This document shows positions 63,977 through 64,000 of a stretch of DNA of 64,000 nucleotides, piece after piece. Origin of the DNA: an uncultured Mucispirillum sp. (lineage in GTDB: Bacteria; Chrysiogenota; Deferribacteres; Deferribacterales; Mucispirillaceae); NCBI GenBank assembly GCA_944324465.1, contig CALUWI010000005.1, positions 83,083-147,082 on the forward strand, in the 5' to 3' direction. The notes beneath the pieces are model-generated. The model did not search any database, was not told the origin of the DNA, and worked only from the letters and a program-made list of their open reading frames with translations. Position numbers and translations under genes: made by a program. Within the stretch, counting starts at the first letter, position 1. Each line of letters opens with the position of its first letter.

Positions 63977-64000
63977 AATATTACTTATAATAAATATATG

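Noticed and set aside
1..64000. CRISPR array, insertion sequence, prophage or integration site
   Set aside because: No regularly spaced repeats, transposase, integrase or phage structural genes are seen; the only tRNA (Gln) has no flanking duplicate of its 3' end that I can find.

Overview
The window is AT-rich and gene-dense, with no insertion sequence, prophage, rRNA or CRISPR array. The cell is a diderm: it has LptE, an Mla phospholipid transporter, two porin-like barrels and several lipoproteins. It makes menaquinone by the futalosine route (MqnD), carries flavocytochrome c sulfide dehydrogenase (FccAB), has chemotaxis and flagellar proteins, and uses a pyrophosphate-type phosphofructokinase. 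I infer a host-associated Deferribacterota, most like Mucispirillum. That is inference from gene content and base composition, not a database result.

Layout. 1-2.8 kb (+): an amidohydrolase deaminase and purB. 2.9-17.2 kb (-): a long co-directional run: lipoprotein, DUF3568 lipoprotein, short N-acetylglutamate synthase, prfB, alr, mlaEFD, mqnD, lipid kinase, cheW, recG, pyrK-pyrD, an RlmI-like methyltransferase. 17.3-20.1 kb (+): pyrR-pyrB-pyrC. 20.2-27.5 kb (-): birA, coaX, rodZ, an Fe-S assembly operon (ASADH-like protein, NifS-like, IscU, Nfu), a chemoreceptor, then an FMN riboswitch with no gene behind it. 27.7-29.6 kb (+): phosphofructokinase and a methyltransferase. 29.6-33.1 kb (-): a decayed DUF1349 gene, a lone flagellar rod/hook protein, an acyl-CoA ligase and an unknown protein. 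33.3-44.4 kb (+): mltG, ppx, DUF445, tex, leuS-lptE-holA-glycosyltransferase. 44.4-49.1 kb (-): a shrunken P-loop kinase, trmL, rsfS, nadD, proA, proB, tRNA-Gln, MarR. 49.3-53.1 kb (+): Rrf2 regulator, ornithine cyclodeaminase-like enzyme, B12-dependent ribonucleotide reductase. 53.7-57.3 kb (-): two paralogous porins and a membrane-anchored protein. 57.5-59.7 kb (+): formyltransferase-like protein and lysS. 59.8-61.8 kb (-): recO and mgtE. 62.0-64 kb (+): fccAB.

The strongest unusual signals are these. (1) The NifS-like protein of the Fe-S operon has lost the pyridoxal-phosphate lysine and other cofactor ligands but keeps the catalytic cysteine, resembling the IscS of Archaeoglobus fulgidus. 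It is translationally coupled to an aspartate-semialdehyde-dehydrogenase-like protein with no visible catalytic cysteine. (2) A complete FMN riboswitch points at no gene and runs into the 3' end of pyrC in antisense. (3) MlaD carries a long helix and a predicted C-terminal beta-barrel, suggesting a one-protein bridge across the envelope. (4) A perfect 10-bp inverted repeat is centred on the -10 box of the fccAB promoter. Pyrimidine synthesis is split between pyrRBC and pyrKD. FccAB and the unusual NifS together fit a sulfide-rich habitat, which is also inference.
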